The position numbers and the translations under genes were made by a program. From assembly GCA_047632435.1 (NCBI GenBank), contig JBLICU010000009.1, positions 4,404 to 68,403 of the forward strand: a stretch of DNA of 64,000 nt. The letters run 5' to 3'. The notes beneath the pieces were generated by a model, which saw nothing but the letters and a program-made list of their open reading frames with translations, was not told where the DNA came from and searched no databases. Each line of letters begins with the position of its first letter. The first letter of the stretch is position 1. Shown one piece after another: positions 36,252-44,870 of this stretch. This stretch comes from JAMZMI01 sp047632435 (lineage in GTDB: Bacteria > Bacteroidota > Bacteroidia > Cytophagales > Cyclobacteriaceae).

Positions 36252-38014
36252 GCGCTTAGGACTTCCTTGTATTGCATCTTGTGTAGTTGGGAATAAGTAC
36301 CTTCTTTTCTCAATAGTTGATCGTGTGTGCCTGCCTCCACTATTTCGCCTTTATCCAAAACTAAGATTTTATTGGCGTTTTGTATGGTTGAGAGTCTATG
36401 TGCTATCACAATGGAGGTTCTGCCCTTCATCAGTTTTTGAATAGCCCCCTGAATAAGTTCTTCTGTTTCGGTATCGACAGATGAGGTGGCTTCATCCAGC
36501 ACTATGATTTTCGGATCATATACCATCGCTCTCACGAATGAAATCAACTGTCGCTGACCTACTGACAAGGTTGCTCCGCGTTCCATGACGTTGTAATCAT
36601 ATCCTCCGGGCAAGCGCTCAATGAACGTTTTAGCACCAACCATGTCAGCTGCTTCTTTCACCTTTGCCATGGTAATGTCAGGATTTCGGAGTGTGATGTT
36701 GTTATATATGGTGTCTGAAAAAAGGAACACATCTTGAAGCACCACAGCAATGTGCCTCCTTAGATTGGAAAGGTCATAATCTCTGATGTTTCTACCATCA
36801 AGCTCAATGCTTCCCTGATTTATGTCATAAAACCGATTGAGCAGGTTGATGACAGATGATTTTCCAGCGCCCGTAGCACCTACCAAAGCCAATATTTCGC
36901 CTTGCTTCACTTCAAAATTGATATTACGAAGCACCCAATCTTCATCATTGTAAGCAAACCAAACATTTTTGAAACTTACATCGCCTGCCAATTCTTCCGG
37001 CGAATAATCTCCATTTTCTGCTATGTATTCTTTGCTATCCAGCAAGTCGAGGATTCGGTTTGAGCTCACAATCCCCATCTGCAAGGTGTTAAATCGATCC
37101 GCGATCATTCTAATAGGTCGGAAAAACATCTGGATATACATGATAAAGGCGATCAAAACACCGAGCGTGATTTCTTGCTGAATCACACCACTCGCACCCC
37201 ACCAAACGACCAATCCAATGCCTCCAGCCTGAATAATCTCCGCTACTGGAAAATAGATAGAGTAATACATGACAGATCGTATATTGGCTTTTTTGTGCTC
37301 GTTGTTGATCGCTTCAAATTTTTGATACTCTCGTTTTTCCGCGTTAAAGATTTGTACGATATTCATCCCGGTGATATGCTCCTGCACGAAAGTGTTCAGA
37401 TTACTTACTGCGGTGCGAACTTCATTGAAAGAGTCTTTTACTTTTTCCTTAAAAATGTAGGTGGCAAAAAGAAGAATCGGTAGAAGAGCCAAACTGACTA
37501 GTGTCAATTGCCAGCTGGTCCAAAGCATCAAACCCAAGATCACCAGCAGTTGCAAAACATCCGCCACCATTCCGGCAATACCTGTACTGAATACCTCGGA
37601 AAGTGTTTCAATGTCGGAAACATTTCTAGTCACCAAGCGGCCAATAGGTGTTTTATCAAAAAACCGTAATCTGAGATTTTGAATATGATTGAATAACTTA
37701 ATTCGGATATCTTTAATGATATACTGACCAAGCCAACCTGAAATATAAGTGTGATAATATTGCACAATTGACTGAGCAATGAGAATAACAATTAAAAGAA
37801 TGGTCATGTTGACCAGCCCTTGATAATTTCCAACTGCTACATCCTCATCGATTGTTTTTTGAATCAAAAAAGGTTTGATTGGAGTAAGTATGGCTAGGGC
37901 GACTGTCAGTAGCACCACAAAATAAAACTTACCCATATAAGGTTTTGCAAAGGCAAAAAGCCTTCCAAGCACCTTCAAATCAACAATACTCCCGCTTACT
38001 TTTTCTTTTTCCAA
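36248..38014 (-). CDS. ABC exporter, fused membrane and ATPase domains
   Basis: 588 residues. Six membrane helices, then the ATPase with Walker A GATGAGKSS, Q-loop VLQDVFLFSD, signature LSVGQRQ (S-V-G-Q instead of S-G-G-Q), Walker B IIVLDEATSSVDTETE and the H-loop IVIAHRLST. An MsbA/MdlB-like half-transporter; the TRNVSDIETLSEV region is typical of MdlB-type partners. It lies 3 bp after truA and overlaps the 182-residue gene. Substrate unknown. Confidence 0.9.
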   Translation of the reverse strand: MEKEKVSGSIVDLKVLGRLFAFAKPYMGKFYFVVLLTVALAILTPIKPFLIQKTIDEDVAVGNYQGLVNMTILLIVILIAQSIVQYYHTYISGWLGQYIIKDIRIKLFNHIQNLRLRFFDKTPIGRLVTRNVSDIETLSEVFSTGIAGMVADVLQLLVILGLMLWTSWQLTLVSLALLPILLFATYIFKEKVKDSFNEVRTAVSNLNTFVQEHITGMNIVQIFNAEKREYQKFEAINNEHKKANIRSVMYYSIYFPVAEIIQAGGIGLVVWWGASGVIQQEITLGVLIAFIMYIQMFFRPIRMIADRFNTLQMGIVSSNRILDLLDSKEYIAENGDYSPEELAGDVSFKNVWFAYNDEDWVLRNINFEVKQGEILALVGATGAGKSSVINLLNRFYDINQGSIELDGRNIRDYDLSNLRRHIAVVLQDVFLFSDTIYNNITLRNPDITMAKVKEAADMVGAKTFIERLPGGYDYNVMERGATLSVGQRQLISFVRAMVYDPKIIVLDEATSSVDTETEELIQGAIQKLMKGRTSIVIAHRLSTIQNANKILVLDKGEIVEAGTHDQLLRKEGTYSQLHKMQYKEVLSA

Positions 38015-38017
38015 AAT

Positions 38018-38764
38018 CTATTTGATATAGATGTGCTCGGGGTATGAAACCCACGTCAAATATAAACCTTCCGGTGGTACCGCTCTTCCTGCCTTTCGTC
38101 TATCCCCACTTTCCAAAACAAGTTTTAATTGCTCAATCGTCATTCTCCCCTGACCAATTTCAAGCAGTGTACCTACCATCGCTCTTACCATTCCTCTCAA
38201 AAACCTGTTGGCGCTAACGCGAAAAACAGAACCATCGTTGGTCTGATCCCACTTTATTTCTTTGATCTCACAATGGAAATGATTGACTTCTGTCTGAACC
38301 CTGCTGAATGCCTGAAAGTTTCGCCACGTGCTAATTAATTGACATGCTTCACTGATTTGATCCCAATCCAGATCCCCTTTAAAATGATAAGATTGGCCAT
38401 CATTGAATGGATTTTTGTGGTGGTGGATATGGTATTCGTAGGATCGCAAGTCAGCATCAAAGCGCGCATGAGCTGTTTCTATTACTTTGCTGCATGCATT
38501 TATTGAGATCGTTTTTGGAAGTAATGAATTGAGTTTAAAAATCAATTTATCGGAATCCAATTCATTTTCAGTATCAAAATGAGCGATCTGATGAGTGGCG
38601 TGCACACCAGTATCAGTGCGGCCACTTCCTAGACAATCCGTTTTCTCCCTCAAAATGGTGCTCAAAGCAGAATTGATTTCAGCTTGAACCGTGCACGCAT
38701 TGTCCTGCACTTGCCAGCCATGAAAGGCCGTTCCCATATATGCTATGTCAAGAAAATATCGCAT
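38018..38764 (-). CDS. truA: tRNA pseudouridine(38-40) synthase
   Basis: 248 residues from the ATG at 38762-38764 (MRYFLDIAYMGTAFHGWQ, the usual TruA N-terminus); an ATG six codons upstream is also in frame. Catalytic Asp51 in GSGRTDTGVHA, and the C-terminal NRFLRGMVRAMVGTLLEIG. It modifies uridines 38-40 in tRNA anticodon stems. First gene of the run truA-ABC-182 aa-lactonase-DUF2007. Confidence 0.95.
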   Translation of the reverse strand: MRYFLDIAYMGTAFHGWQVQDNACTVQAEINSALSTILREKTDCLGSGRTDTGVHATHQIAHFDTENELDSDKLIFKLNSLLPKTISINACSKVIETAHARFDADLRSYEYHIHHHKNPFNDGQSYHFKGDLDWDQISEACQLISTWRNFQAFSRVQTEVNHFHCEIKEIKWDQTNDGSVFRVSANRFLRGMVRAMVGTLLEIGQGRMTIEQLKLVLESGDRRKAGRAVPPEGLYLTWVSYPEHIYIK

Positions 38765-38834
38765 CGTGCAAATTAATAGCATATTGATTGCCTAATTGGT
38801 AAGGGATCAGCACTTTTGCTCAAATTTTAAAACC

Positions 38835-39320
38835 ATGATCCAGAGAATCCAATCTATATTCTTATTATTAGTCGCAGTAGTCATGATCGCCACCTTATTT
38901 TTTCCTTTTTGGGAAGAGTCGAGTATGGAATCAAAAGAAGTGGTTACCATCAACGCATTTGAACTTGTATATGCACAGACCAGCGACCTTGTAGGACCAA
39001 CGGTCATCAGCACTAAGCCTACCTGGTACATTTCAGTGCTAGCCATATTGGCCGCCGCAGTAGCTATGTTTTCTATTTTTCAATACAAAAACAGACTCAG
39101 ACAAATCCAGCTTGGAGCACTTAACTCCCTATTAATGGGTGGAAATATTGCATTGGTTTATTACTTCTCAACCAAAGGGGAGCCCATCATAGCAAACCAT
39201 CAAGGAGATTTCTTATTCGGATTTTTTATTGTTGCAGCAGGTTTGTTTTTCAATGCGCTGGCCAACCGATTCATCAGAAATGATGAAAAATTGGTTAAAA
39301 GTGCTGATAGGATCAGATAA
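38835..39320 (+). CDS. DUF4293 family membrane protein
   Basis: 161 residues from the ATG at 38835. MIQRIQSIFLLLVAVVMIATL is the standard DUF4293 opening; four membrane helices follow and a short basic tail. Function unknown. Divergent from truA and convergent with the toxin gene, overlapping it by 8 bp at the stop codons. Confidence 0.85.
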   Translation: MIQRIQSIFLLLVAVVMIATLFFPFWEESSMESKEVVTINAFELVYAQTSDLVGPTVISTKPTWYISVLAILAAAVAMFSIFQYKNRLRQIQLGALNSLLMGGNIALVYYFSTKGEPIIANHQGDFLFGFFIVAAGLFFNALANRFIRNDEKLVKSADRIR

Positions 39321-39651
39321 GATCAAGGATGATTTGGAGCGACTGGTTGACTTTTGAATGGTATTCATCTGGGAGTTTACCCAGTTTCTGAATAAACCTG
39401 CGGTTATCAAGTGCCCTTAGTTGATCGAGCAGCATGACAGCATTTTTATCCATGCCCACTTCATCAGCTTGAGCGAAGATATAAAATGTCTTTTCCTCCC
39501 AAGGGTTAGATGATAATGGACAAATGATTGTTGAAGGATGGTAGTGGTTGAAAAGATCAAATTGAAGAACGAGTACGGGTCTAATTTTTCCAACCTCTGT
39601 ACCTTTGGAAGGATTGAGGTTGGCTAGCCAAATATCAAGTTTTTCCATCAT
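39313..39651 (-). CDS. type II toxin, PemK/MazF family
   Basis: 112 residues from one of two adjacent ATG codons (39649-39651, 39646-39648). The MazF fold signatures are visible: DIWLANLNPSKGTEVGKIRP with the conserved Arg-Pro, LVLQFDLFNHYHPSTIICPL and LDQLRALDNRRF. MazF toxins cleave mRNA at short sequences. It overlaps the end of the antitoxin gene by 17 bp, the usual coupling of a toxin-antitoxin pair. The frame runs further upstream inside the antitoxin gene but that part is not toxin. Confidence 0.88.
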   Translation of the reverse strand: MMEKLDIWLANLNPSKGTEVGKIRPVLVLQFDLFNHYHPSTIICPLSSNPWEEKTFYIFAQADEVGMDKNAVMLLDQLRALDNRRFIQKLGKLPDEYHSKVNQSLQIILDLI

Positions 39652-39910
39652 TGCCCCAATCTTCGTCCTCCAATCCGTCCAATAACGTACTATCCCACTC
39701 CGAGCGCTCAGCACTAAATTTTTTGGCCTCCTCACTCGCCTTTTCAGATTCCTCCCGCAATTTCTTCCCGAGCGACTCTCGTTCGATCTTTTTGCTATAA
39801 GCAACCAAAGCCTCCAACACAAAACTCGTCCGGTTCACATTTTCCAGCTTTCGGTATTTTTCAACCTTATAATAAATTTCATCAGGGATTTTTAAACTTA
39901 TTGTCTTCAT
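39635..39910 (-). CDS. ribbon-helix-helix antitoxin partner of the MazF-like toxin
   Basis: 91 residues. An N-terminal ribbon-helix-helix (MKTISLKIPDEIYYKVEKYR, NRTSFVLEALVAYS) is followed by a highly charged, presumably disordered tail ending EDEDWGNDGKT that would block the toxin. Antitoxins of this type also repress their own promoter. A consensus promoter (39919-39947) ends only 8 bp before the start, with two copies of AATATTAC over its boxes. Confidence 0.85.
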   Translation of the reverse strand: MKTISLKIPDEIYYKVEKYRKLENVNRTSFVLEALVAYSKKIERESLGKKLREESEKASEEAKKFSAERSEWDSTLLDGLEDEDWGNDGKT

Positions 39911-39918
39911 GGTATTTT

Positions 39919-39953
39919 CAAAAATATTACTTTTTGTATTAATTCAATATTAC
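39919..39953 (-). promoter_or_regulatory. predicted promoter and operator repeats of the toxin-antitoxin pair
   Basis: On the minus strand TTG (39945-39947), 18 nt, TATTTTTG (39919-39926): exact consensus. The transcription start would fall within a few bases of the antitoxin ATG (39908-39910), implying a nearly leaderless mRNA. Plus-strand AATATTAC occurs at 39923-39930 and 39946-39953, covering the -7 and -33 elements, as expected for autoregulation by a ribbon-helix-helix dimer. Confidence 0.5.
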
Positions 39954-40045
39954 ATATATAGTCAGTGGAATCACCTGTTCTAATAGGCTTTGGAAACTGA
40001 ATCACTGTCATTCAGATGAATTAAAGGCTGCACAAAAATGACAAC

Positions 40046-40077
40046 TTGACAGTCTTTTGACAGTGGAATAGTATTTG
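40046..40077 (+). promoter_or_regulatory. htpG promoter region with direct repeats
   Basis: TTG (40046-40048), 20 nt, then TAgtaTTTG (40069-40077; one extra base between TA and TTTG). TTGACAGT is repeated at 40046-40053 and 40057-40064, an 11-bp period that puts both copies on one face of the helix. CAGTGGAAT occurs at 39963-39971 and again at 40061-40069. A hairpin CTGAAT/ATTCAG (39997-40015) lies between them. Such spacing fits a dimeric regulator of a heat-shock gene. Confidence 0.4.
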
Positions 40078-40122
40078 ATTCACAGCCAGCATTACGAATC
40101 AAACAAAATACTGAATACAGAT

Positions 40123-42018
40123 ATGCAAGAGAAAGGCACAATATCCATTCACACGGAGAATATCTTCCCGATCATTAAGAAATTCCTTTATTCTGATCAT
40201 GAGATATTCCTAAGAGAACTTGTTTCCAACGCAGTTGATGCGACACAAAAGTTGAAAAAGTTGAGTTCATTGGGAGAATTCAATGGTGAGCTTGGAGACT
40301 TAACCGTGGAGGTGAGTTTTGACAAAAAGAAAAAAACCATCACCGTTTCGGACAAAGGAATCGGGATGACTGCAGATGATCTGAAGAAATATATCAATCA
40401 GATCGCATTTTCGGGAGCCACGGAGTTTGTTGAGAAATACAAGGACAAAGGTGACGAGCAGCAGATCATCGGACATTTTGGTCTTGGTTTCTACTCAGCA
40501 TTTATGGTGGCCAAAGAAGTTGAAATCATTACACTTTCACACGAAGAAGGATCAGAGCCAGCCAGATGGATCTGCGATGGTAATACCGAATTCGAAATCA
40601 CCACAGCCAAGAAAAAAGTGAGAGGAACAGATATCATCCTTCATGTGGCTGATGATTCTGTGGAATTTTTGGAAGAGCATAGACTTCAGCAAATTTTGGA
40701 TAAGTATTCCAAATTTTTACCTATTCCAATCAAATTCGGTCAAAAAGACAAAAGCGTTAAAGATGGAATAGACGATGAAGGTAAAACAAAATACAAAACA
40801 GAAAAAGAGGACAACATTGTCAACAATACCACTCCTATCTGGACCAAGTCGCCCACTGACCTGAAGGATGAAGATTACATCTCTTTTTACAAAGAATTAT
40901 ACCCATTTTCGGAAGACCCATTGTTTTGGATTCATTTAAATGTGGATTACCCATTCAACCTGACCGGGATACTCTATTTCCCTAAGTTGAAAAAGGATTT
41001 AGAATTTCAGAAAAACAAGATCCAGCTTTATTCACGTCAGGTGTTTATCACTGATGAGGTGAAAAACATTGTTCCGGATTTCTTGCAGCTGCTGCATGGT
41101 GTGATTGACTCACCAGATATCCCACTCAATGTTTCCCGAAGCTATTTGCAAGCGGATAGCAGCGTGAAAAAAATCAACGGATATATCACTAAAAAAGTTG
41201 CTGATAAACTGGGTGAGCTGTTCAAAAAAGACCGCCCATCCTACGAAAGCAAGTGGGCAGATATCGGAGTGTTTGTGAAATATGGTTTGATCTCAGAAGA
41301 AAAATTTGAGGAGAAAGCAAAGGATTTTGCATTGGTAAAGAACATTGAAAATAAGCTTTTCACTATTGCCGAATACAAGGCGCAGGTGGAAGCCAATCAG
41401 ACAAATAAGGACAAAAACATTGTTTTTCTTTATACAACAGACGAAAACAAACAACACGGATACATAGAGACAGCAAAGAAAAGAAGCTACGATGTACTGG
41501 TTTTTGACGGTCCGATAGACAGCCATTTTGTTGGTCATATAGAGCAGAAACACGAAAATGTCACCTTAAAACGTGTTGATTCTGATGTAATTGATAAGTT
41601 GATAGACAAAGATGAGAAGAAGGAATCTGTTTTGTCTGACAAGGAGAAAGAAGCAGTCACAGAGGCCTACAAAAAAGCCATCAAGGATGATAAAAACAAT
41701 GTGACCGTAGAGCCAATGGCTACTGATGACATGCCTGTGACAGTTACTCTTCCGGAGTTTTTAAGAAGGATGAAAGACATGCAGACCCAAGGCGGTGGTG
41801 GTGGCATGATGATGTTCGGCGATATGCCGTTGAACTTGTCGGTAGCTATCAATGCCAATCATTCCTACACCAGGAAAATAGTCGAGGCTGAGTCTGAGGA
41901 AGAAAAAGTAAAGTTGGCCAAGCAGGCATATGATTGGGCTTTACTTTCTCAAGGAATGCTATCAGGCAAAGACTTGACAGAGTTCATCAACAGAAGTGTG
42001 GAAACCGCTTCCAATTAA
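40123..42018 (+). CDS. htpG: molecular chaperone HtpG (Hsp90)
   Basis: 631 residues from the ATG at 40123 (MQEKGTISIHTENIFPI). The frame continues 16 codons upstream, but that leader is atypical. GHKL ATPase motifs: FLRELVSNAVDAT (catalytic Glu and Asn), VSDKGIGM, and GHFGLGFYSAFMVA. Middle domain with LYSRQVFITDEV and NVSRSYLQAD. It assists protein folding in the cytosol as a dimer. A GGGGGMMMFGD insertion precedes the C-terminal dimerisation part. Strong terminator follows. Confidence 0.95.
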   Translation: MQEKGTISIHTENIFPIIKKFLYSDHEIFLRELVSNAVDATQKLKKLSSLGEFNGELGDLTVEVSFDKKKKTITVSDKGIGMTADDLKKYINQIAFSGATEFVEKYKDKGDEQQIIGHFGLGFYSAFMVAKEVEIITLSHEEGSEPARWICDGNTEFEITTAKKKVRGTDIILHVADDSVEFLEEHRLQQILDKYSKFLPIPIKFGQKDKSVKDGIDDEGKTKYKTEKEDNIVNNTTPIWTKSPTDLKDEDYISFYKELYPFSEDPLFWIHLNVDYPFNLTGILYFPKLKKDLEFQKNKIQLYSRQVFITDEVKNIVPDFLQLLHGVIDSPDIPLNVSRSYLQADSSVKKINGYITKKVADKLGELFKKDRPSYESKWADIGVFVKYGLISEEKFEEKAKDFALVKNIENKLFTIAEYKAQVEANQTNKDKNIVFLYTTDENKQHGYIETAKKRSYDVLVFDGPIDSHFVGHIEQKHENVTLKRVDSDVIDKLIDKDEKKESVLSDKEKEAVTEAYKKAIKDDKNNVTVEPMATDDMPVTVTLPEFLRRMKDMQTQGGGGGMMMFGDMPLNLSVAINANHSYTRKIVEAESEEEKVKLAKQAYDWALLSQGMLSGKDLTEFINRSVETASN

Positions 42019-42031
42019 ACTTGAAATATAC

Positions 42032-42051
42032 CACGCCGAATATTCGGCGTG
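42032..42051. repeat. perfect 20-bp palindrome after htpG
   Basis: CACGCCGAATATTCGGCGTG reads the same on both strands. It lies 13 bp after the htpG stop and just before the terminator. It may add to termination or protect the mRNA end. Confidence 0.6.
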
Positions 42052-42057
42052 AGCCAG

Positions 42058-42090
42058 AAAAGCACGAGCGTCAATTGTTCGTGCTTTTTT
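42058..42090. terminator. bidirectional terminator between htpG and the S8 protease
   Basis: AAAAGCACGA (42058-42067) and TCGTGCTTTT (42079-42088) form a 10-bp stem with an 11-nt loop and T-runs on both strands. It serves htpG and could serve the leftward protease gene whose stop is at 42091. Confidence 0.75.
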
Positions 42091-44655
42091 TTAATATTTC
42101 ACGAATTTCCCACTGTCCACTGTCTTGTTCTCTTGGTACAACCGAAAGTAATAAACTCCGTTTTTTAGAGCTCCAATATCAATTAAGTCAACTGTATACA
42201 AAAGCTCCTTAGTGAACAGTGACTTACCTTTACTATCTAGAATCTCAATAATTACATTGCCTTCACTTAAAATATTCAGATAGGATTCACCATGTATTGG
42301 ATTCGGGAAAAGAACCGCTTCACCGACCTTCTCAATATAAATTTCTACTGGATCAGAAGATATTACAGTACCATCTTTTAGGTAAATATTGGCATTGTAA
42401 ATATTTAATCCGGTTTTAAAATTCACATCATAAACTTTGATTGAAGAGTCGGACCGGGGAATCTCTGTTTTAAATGTCTCTGTTTCTCCGAAATATATTT
42501 TTATAAATTCCACTTTAATCACATCATGAATAGTACTTAAATCCAGTCTCATCTCAATTGTCTCTTGATCTATTCGGGTGACTCCAAAAAAATTAACAAA
42601 ACATAATGCACCGAGAAAATCAATATTGATGGTTTTATATCTGAGTCCCACCCCGTCATCAAAAATTGGACGAACGGAATAATACTTTCCATATATATTC
42701 CTATTCACTGCAAAGCTTGTATCATTGGTCGCCCCTAATAACTCCATATATTGGTCACCTAAAGCAAAAATTTCATAGCTGTTTCTCCCTGCGATATCAT
42801 CCCAAATAAGGCCTGATTCATCAGGACAATTGTATGATACATTGACTTTAGATTTCGGAGAGATAAAAAACGGCGGAGAATCAAAATGATCATCTATAAT
42901 TTCCATTCTTAGCTGAGCTGTAGCTATCAAGTTTGGTGCCTTCCAGAAATACGGTTCTGTTAAATCAATATTATTTTCAATCCCGATCCAATCTTCTTGA
43001 GTGCCCGTCTTATAAAACAAATTCCCTGTTTTCTCCAAAGTTTGTTCCCATAACAACTGAACCGTTTCACCCCCATTGCATTTTGTATAGGCTACAGGAT
43101 TGTCCCATTCAAAATAATTGTCTCTTTGAAAGAAATACGCCCATGTAACTATTTGATTTTCTAGTAGATTTTGTCCATTCAATTCAATATTAAATTGATT
43201 GAAAGCCGGGTCCTCTACTGTAAAAAATTCCACATTATTTAAATGATCCGCCCTTCTTTTGGCAGGCATATTAAGAGAGTCAATGTGTGGATAAGAGCTC
43301 AAAACCCAGGGCAAATATTCATCTTCAGCTATTCTTATTTTAGCATCAACATCGTTAATCAAGGCTTTGTCACTATTTATCGGTGCAGGTGGATCATTCC
43401 AAACAATAGCGACTTTCATCCATTTGGTGTGGTTAGGAATCTCAATGGTTATGATGGTATCCTGGCCAACTTTCAGATTTGTCTTTGCAAAGTAGTTCGA
43501 GTCGATAATGGACATAGAATGCTTCGCATTCACAGATCCATAACCTGTTTTGAAATCAATGCCTTGCTTTCCAATATCATCAGATCCGGAAATGAGAATC
43601 GCTTTGATCAAATCGGATGATAGAAAAGTGCCATAAGAATTAAGATATGCCTGTTTCATGAACCCAACTACCCCTGATGTAATTGCCGCTGCGTCAGAGG
43701 TTCCGTTGTTGCCATAAGCCGACAACTCTGGCTTTAACCGACCATCATAAGCAGGGCCAGTGGAGTTAAATCCGCTTATCTGGTACAATGAATCAAAGGC
43801 GTTTATTACCAAAACATTTTTTGCCTGTTTGAATGTTCCAGAAAGATTAGCAACAGGTAGATTCAAATATATTCCAGTTTCTGGGGATTGTGATCCAAAA
43901 TTTCCAGACGAAAACACATGAACCTGATTGGGATGATTATAAATGCTTATGTCATACGCTAAGGCCTCATTACCATAATAGTTTTCAATGCCAACACCAT
44001 AAGAATGATTTTGAATTTGGATATTCTTAGCCTTCAATACATTGGGGTCATCAGGGAAAAGGTTATCAAAGCCGGAAGAGGAGAAAATACAGTGAGGAAT
44101 TACACCAATATTGAACTCATCACTATTACCAGCGCCACCAACAATAGTTGCTATGTCCGTTGCGTGGCTACTAAATGCATCAAGTTCCAAACCAATATTT
44201 TGAATGCGATTTAAAACATCAATATCAGTAGTATCAATACTTCTTTCTTTTATGGAAATATGAATATACTCACCCTTTATAGTGTTATAATTTTCTTGCA
44301 CCTTTCGCACTCTGTTCATTTCAAAGTTTGGATGACTTAAATAAGATTCTTCTTTAGGTAACTCATGAAAATCTACAAAAATGATATTTTCAGATTGAGC
44401 AAATCCGAAAGCTTGATCTAATGTAGCCTGTGCCAAGACTATCTTAAAAATATCAGAATAACTTTTAATAGCAATTTCTGGAAAATCTGTTTTGAATCCT
44501 TCTATATTTTTAACCGATAGGGAAAATGTGGTCTCCTTCGATCCGTCTATCCTACGATCAACCAAGCTGAACTTTGGCGATAGTTTTTCCTGAGAATAAG
44601 TCAGTATACCTATAGTGGTAAACAGGAGTATCAAAAAAAATCTACCCTTTATCAT
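42091..44655 (-). CDS. type IX-sorted S8 (subtilisin-like) serine protease
   Basis: 854 residues from the ATG at 44653-44655, with a signal peptide (FLILLFTTIGILTYSQ). The catalytic triad region is that of a divergent Bacteroidota subtilisin group: ISIKERSIDTTDID (Asp near 141-146), SSHATDIATIVGG (His164), oxyanion SSGNFG (Asn252) and GTSDAAAITSG (Ser320). Beta-sandwich modules follow and a Por secretion sorting domain closes the protein (VLFPNPIHGESYLN, KNGVYYFRLY). It is expected to act on or beyond the cell surface on proteins. Divergent from the metallopeptidase lipoprotein at 44871. Confidence 0.88.
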   Translation of the reverse strand: MIKGRFFLILLFTTIGILTYSQEKLSPKFSLVDRRIDGSKETTFSLSVKNIEGFKTDFPEIAIKSYSDIFKIVLAQATLDQAFGFAQSENIIFVDFHELPKEESYLSHPNFEMNRVRKVQENYNTIKGEYIHISIKERSIDTTDIDVLNRIQNIGLELDAFSSHATDIATIVGGAGNSDEFNIGVIPHCIFSSSGFDNLFPDDPNVLKAKNIQIQNHSYGVGIENYYGNEALAYDISIYNHPNQVHVFSSGNFGSQSPETGIYLNLPVANLSGTFKQAKNVLVINAFDSLYQISGFNSTGPAYDGRLKPELSAYGNNGTSDAAAITSGVVGFMKQAYLNSYGTFLSSDLIKAILISGSDDIGKQGIDFKTGYGSVNAKHSMSIIDSNYFAKTNLKVGQDTIITIEIPNHTKWMKVAIVWNDPPAPINSDKALINDVDAKIRIAEDEYLPWVLSSYPHIDSLNMPAKRRADHLNNVEFFTVEDPAFNQFNIELNGQNLLENQIVTWAYFFQRDNYFEWDNPVAYTKCNGGETVQLLWEQTLEKTGNLFYKTGTQEDWIGIENNIDLTEPYFWKAPNLIATAQLRMEIIDDHFDSPPFFISPKSKVNVSYNCPDESGLIWDDIAGRNSYEIFALGDQYMELLGATNDTSFAVNRNIYGKYYSVRPIFDDGVGLRYKTINIDFLGALCFVNFFGVTRIDQETIEMRLDLSTIHDVIKVEFIKIYFGETETFKTEIPRSDSSIKVYDVNFKTGLNIYNANIYLKDGTVISSDPVEIYIEKVGEAVLFPNPIHGESYLNILSEGNVIIEILDSKGKSLFTKELLYTVDLIDIGALKNGVYYFRLYQENKTVDSGKFVKY

Positions 44656-44661
44656 TGGAGG

Positions 44662-44695
44662 CAAATCTATAAATATCCCTTGATTTGATTACCAA
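44662..44695 (-). promoter_or_regulatory. predicted near-leaderless promoter of the S8 protease
   Basis: On the minus strand TTG (44693-44695), 23 nt, TAGATTTG (44662-44669), an exact -7 consensus at the upper end of the spacing range. Only 6 nt separate the box from the ATG, implying a leader of about 0-2 nt. Confidence 0.35.
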
Positions 44696-44785
44696 AATAT
44701 AATTTGGTTGTACTCTTATTTATGCAAAAAAATCAGTCCGTAAAAAACATAATACCTTATAATAGATGATTTGTAAAATATTGTG

Positions 44786-44816
44786 TTGTTTTTTTCATGT
44801 GAATTATTTATTTTCG
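44786..44816 (+). promoter_or_regulatory. possible promoter of the HEIGH metallopeptidase gene
   Basis: TTG (44786-44788), 20 nt, TATTTTCG (44809-44816), one mismatch to TAnnTTTG. Leader of about 50 nt to the ATG at 44871. Confidence 0.3.
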
Positions 44817-44870
44817 AAGGTGCAATTATGTATAAGTGAAATAAAATTCTAACCAAAACATTAAAGCTGA

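Noticed and set aside
42933..44214. Long open frames opposite the S8 protease gene (up to 125 codons)
   Set aside because: They lie antisense to a well-supported gene with intact catalytic motifs, and their translations look like shadow frames without domains.
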